A stretch of 7,697 nt of DNA, taken from assembly GCA_029775955.1 (NCBI GenBank), contig JARVJW010000138.1, forward strand, positions 1 to 7,697. The letters run 5' to 3'. The position numbers and the translations under genes were made by a program. The stretch comes from Nitrososphaeria archaeon (lineage in GTDB: Archaea; Thermoproteota; Nitrososphaeria; Conexivisphaerales; UBA164). How positions within the stretch are numbered: the stretch's first letter is position 1; every line of letters starts with the position of its first letter. Under the pieces are notes generated by a model. The model saw nothing but the letters and a program-made list of their open reading frames with translations. It had not been told where the DNA came from and did not search any database. This document shows positions 6,202-7,697 of this stretch, piece by piece.

Positions 6202-6569
6202 ATTCAATAAAAATAAAGCTGAAGAAAGGAGACTGGGAAATAGAAGTGGAGTGCCCTGAGGATAAAATAAATGAAGTTATACCGAAGATACTGGCTTCTT
6301 TGCCTTCTCAAGTAATACAGGAAAGTACTCACGGTCAGGAGAGGAGGGACAAAACATGTAAGGAAATCCTAACAGATATGTGGAAAGAGAACTGGTTTTC
6401 CACCGAAAGAGGATTATTTGAAGTTGATGAAGAGCTTCAAAGAAGAGGATATCATTATGACAAATCAGCAATATCGCATTCACTTACGGACCTTGTGAGG
6501 GAAAATATTCTAACAAGGATAGGGAGCCCAAGAAATTATAGGTACTCACAAAAACATCCGCCTCAATAG
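6177..6569 (+). CDS. Small winged-helix DNA-binding protein, function unknown
   Basis: A 130-residue protein I cannot name. The first third, after an Asn-rich start, is a strand-helix module, SIKIKLKKGDWEIEVECPED then KINEVIPKILASL (10-41). A polar linker follows, then a winged-helix-like domain (about 60-126): a helix CKEILTDMW, an acidic helix FEVDEELQRRGY, a recognition-helix candidate KSAISHSLTDLVRENIL, and a basic wing TRIGSPRNYRYSQK. It is likely a DNA-binding regulator. TTG 6180 and TTG 6189 are alternative starts, and the ATG at 6177 has no Shine-Dalgarno. It is divergent from nurA and is surrounded by copies of a CAACAATA-core motif, including a perfect palindrome overlapping its stop codon, which suggests autoregulation and perhaps control of neighbours (inference). 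Confidence 0.7.
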   Translation: MLRNLNNNNSIKIKLKKGDWEIEVECPEDKINEVIPKILASLPSQVIQESTHGQERRDKTCKEILTDMWKENWFSTERGLFEVDEELQRRGYHYDKSAISHSLTDLVRENILTRIGSPRNYRYSQKHPPQ

Positions 6570-6600
6570 TTATTGTTGAACATGTTCAACAATAACTATT
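6565..6600. repeat. Perfect 36-nt palindrome (operator or hairpin)
   Basis: Two 18-nt arms with no loop and no mismatch, centred on AACA/TGTT at 6582/6583. The arms contain TATTGTTGAACA and TGTTCAACAATA. It overlaps the TAG of the wHTH gene and ends 8 nt before the AT-rich promoter of the next gene. The arm core matches the repeat cores near 6141 and 6189 (11 of 13 against the first). It may be a dimeric operator; as RNA it could form an 18-bp hairpin followed by T5 at 6608-6612. Confidence 0.85.
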
Positions 6601-6607
6601 AGCAAAG

Positions 6608-6620
6608 TTTTTAAAATAAA
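6608..6620 (+). promoter_or_regulatory. TATA box for the AAA_assoc_C gene
   Basis: TTTTTAAAATAAA lies 22-34 nt upstream of the TTG at 6642, suiting a leaderless transcript that begins at that codon. The 36-nt palindrome ends immediately upstream, where a bound protein could block or assist TBP/TFB. Confidence 0.5.
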
Positions 6621-6641
6621 TAAAGCAATTATTGTAAAACA

Positions 6642-7112
6642 TTGAGTTCAAACCTTATGCATCCGTCTACAAGGGTTGCAGACCTTCTAGGCCTTCTGAT
6701 AATTTTAGAAAATGAATTTGAAGGAAAAACTGACCTGTATGAATTGAGCGATAAGCTTGGTGTGGAATTGGACGACTTTATGCCAATAGTCTACACTGCC
6801 AATGAATTAGGTTTTGTGGTCATAGGCGCTGGTGATATAGTAATAACTGACAAGGGTCTGGATTTTTTAAGTTCAACTTTAAAAAAAAGGAAGGAAATAA
6901 TCAAGGCTTCACTTGTAAAAATCGAACCGTTTAAGTCGAGCAAAGAATTAAAACAATTCTCCATAGAGGAACTCAATTATAAACTGATAAACAGGGGCAT
7001 AATGGATTACAATTCAAGTGAAGGCTTGCATCAACTAGAAGTGCTTCTCAATGAATGGGGGATATATTCTGGCTTTTTAAAACGAAACGAGCATTACATG
7101 GTAGTTGAATAG
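6642..7112 (+). CDS. Stand-alone AAA_assoc_C-type domain protein
   Basis: A 156-residue protein resembling the domain usually fused to the C-terminus of nitrate/sulfonate/bicarbonate-type ABC ATPases (AAA-associated C-terminal domain). The N-terminal part is a winged-helix-like fold: LLGLLIILENEFEGKTDLYELSDKLGVELDDFMPIV, then ELGFVVIGAGDIVITDKGLDFL (about 13-77). Next comes the family pattern KKRKEIIKASL (81-91) and near the end LLNEWGIYSGFLKRNE (135-150), equivalent to the LIxWGRYAELFxY box. There is no ATPase domain, and no ABC permease or ATPase gene beside it; downstream is transposon debris. The start is TTG 6642 by TATA spacing; ATG 6657 (151 residues) is the alternative and starts just before the domain. 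Role: probably a sensory or regulatory module; partner unknown. Confidence 0.75.
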   Translation: MSSNLMHPSTRVADLLGLLIILENEFEGKTDLYELSDKLGVELDDFMPIVYTANELGFVVIGAGDIVITDKGLDFLSSTLKKRKEIIKASLVKIEPFKSSKELKQFSIEELNYKLINRGIMDYNSSEGLHQLEVLLNEWGIYSGFLKRNEHYMVVE

Positions 7113-7221
7113 CAAAAGATAAAAACAAAAATCTTGATACTTATCACAATGATGATATCTATGTGTTTGATGGCAAATGCCAGATGATATAATGCACCTC
7201 CACTGAACTTTTGACAGTGAA
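7113..7221. other. Spacer with short palindromes, no gene seen
   Basis: No coding frame is supported. It holds TGGCA-AA-TGCCA (7171-7182), two copies of GATGATAT (7151-7158, 7183-7190) flanking it, and a CACTG/CAGTG stem with a 9-nt loop (7201-7219). The last lies just beyond the stop of the minus-strand debris and could be a subterminal hairpin of an insertion element. Confidence 0.4.
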
Positions 7222-7461
7222 CTACCTTGCCCTTGCGAACAGGGCCTCTTGCTTTACAGGAACAAGCTTGCTTATCCGCTTAAGCAGTATGGCAATTCCT
7301 CCACGTGCTGTTCTAGGCCCACAACAGAATGTTACGTGCAGCATCCCTGTCAAGGATGAATCACAGATACGAATGCGTTCATTCGCCAAGTTTCCTTATT
7401 TTTGCGATGTTGCTGGATTGACTCCCAGTCCACCGCGCCTTTCTGCCTTATAAGCAGTTAG
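7222..7461 (-). pseudogene. Degraded minus-strand frame, possible transposase tail
   Basis: Read on the minus strand from the IS end, one frame runs 80 codons to a TAG at 7224-7222 with a single internal TAA. It includes RRGGLGVNPATSQK, then GNLANERIRICDSSLTGML, and near the end KLVPVKQEALFARAR. It has no start and is cut at the junction with the inverted DDE element, so it looks like the 3' end of a broken gene. The Lys-Gln-Glu-Ala end and a hairpin just after the stop remind me of archaeal TnpB tails, but no zinc ribbon or catalytic motif is present and I cannot place it firmly. The opposite strand is also open (7211-7453), so even the coding strand is not certain. Confidence 0.4.
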
Positions 7462-7463
7462 TT

Positions 7464-7697
7464 AGCGGTGCTTTGTTGCATTAATTGATTATTCCCGGCC
7501 AATGAACAAATTAATTAAGGCACGTGTCCCTTTGTCCAGCTTACCCTCGTGCCACCGCGATGCGCCTCCACAACATTATATGTGAAAATGGCTATTATTT
7601 CATTGAATATTCCTGCATCAAGCACTGATGATACGTACTCTCCTAGCTTTAACGAAGAGAACACCGCTTCCACCTCTGTCCGTATCTATGCTTCCAT
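7464..7697 (-). mobile_element. Inverted second copy of the decayed DDE IS end
   Basis: Reverse complement of 229-462 over its whole 234 nt with one difference, at 238 versus 7688. The copy includes the transposase C-terminal codons (VEAVFSSLK, GEYVSS, NEIIAIFTYNVV) and the non-coding IS end starting AGCGGTGCTTTGTTGCAT at 7464. It carries the same frame break around 250-259 as the left copy. The one base change is synonymous (CAC/CAT, His) in the original frame. It runs off the window end, so its true length is unknown. Confidence 0.9.

Noticed and set aside
7171..7182. Short palindrome considered as part of a tRNA or CRISPR-like repeat
   Set aside because: No cloverleaf arms or TPsiC-like loop nearby and no regular repeat-spacer array anywhere in the window.
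7211..7453. 80-codon + strand open frame
   Set aside because: No recognisable motif, no convincing promoter spacing, and it lies opposite a transposase-like tail in a debris region. Kept only as a note.
229..7697. Functional composite transposon carrying the 7-kb block
   Set aside because: Both end copies are broken transposase remnants, only one end of the element is visible on each side, and the cargo is core housekeeping genes; inversion, in-trans copying or assembly effects explain it better.

Overview
The window looks like a piece of a thermoacidophilic euryarchaeal chromosome, most likely from the order Thermoplasmatales. The evidence is an AT-rich sequence with purely archaeal genes (Gar1, archaeal Dim1/KsgA, Mtq2/HemK-like methylase, KEOPS Pcc1, NurA-HerA), frequent TTG starts, and TATA boxes placed about 25-30 nt before start codons, as expected for leaderless mRNAs. 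The order-level assignment is inference from style; no species can be named.

Layout. Positions 1-650 are transposon debris: a frameshifted DDE transposase that ends at a probable IS end at 462, then a TnpB C-terminal fragment. Positions 773-3640 (+) form a tight RNA-modification and translation operon: gar1, ksgA/dim1, a PrmC/Mtq2-type methyltransferase, the KEOPS subunit pcc1, and serS. Each gene overlaps or nearly touches the next. serS meets the oppositely transcribed herA stop-to-stop with no intergenic base. herA and nurA (5116-3641 and about 6148-5117, minus) form the two-gene DNA end-resection operon; mre11 and rad50 are not in the window. Divergent from nurA is a small winged-helix protein gene (6177-6569), then a gene for a stand-alone AAA_assoc_C-type protein (6642-7112). 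The end (about 7113-7697) is again transposon debris: an unplaced pseudogene-like tail and a second, inverted copy of the DDE transposase 3' end.

How it fits together. The + operon makes proteins that modify rRNA, tRNA and a release factor and that charge tRNA-Ser. The minus operon makes the HerA-NurA helicase-nuclease. Between the operons and the right end lies the most interesting regulatory structure. A 22-nt imperfect direct repeat flanks the shared nurA/wHTH promoter, and a perfect 36-nt palindrome built from the same core lies just before the TATA box of the AAA_assoc_C gene. This suggests, as inference, that the wHTH protein binds these sites and links its own gene, nurA-herA and the AAA_assoc_C gene.

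The core block is bounded by two nearly identical inverted copies of an already decayed IS end. They could support inversion of about 7 kb, or could mark an assembly boundary. I saw no rRNA, tRNA or CRISPR array.
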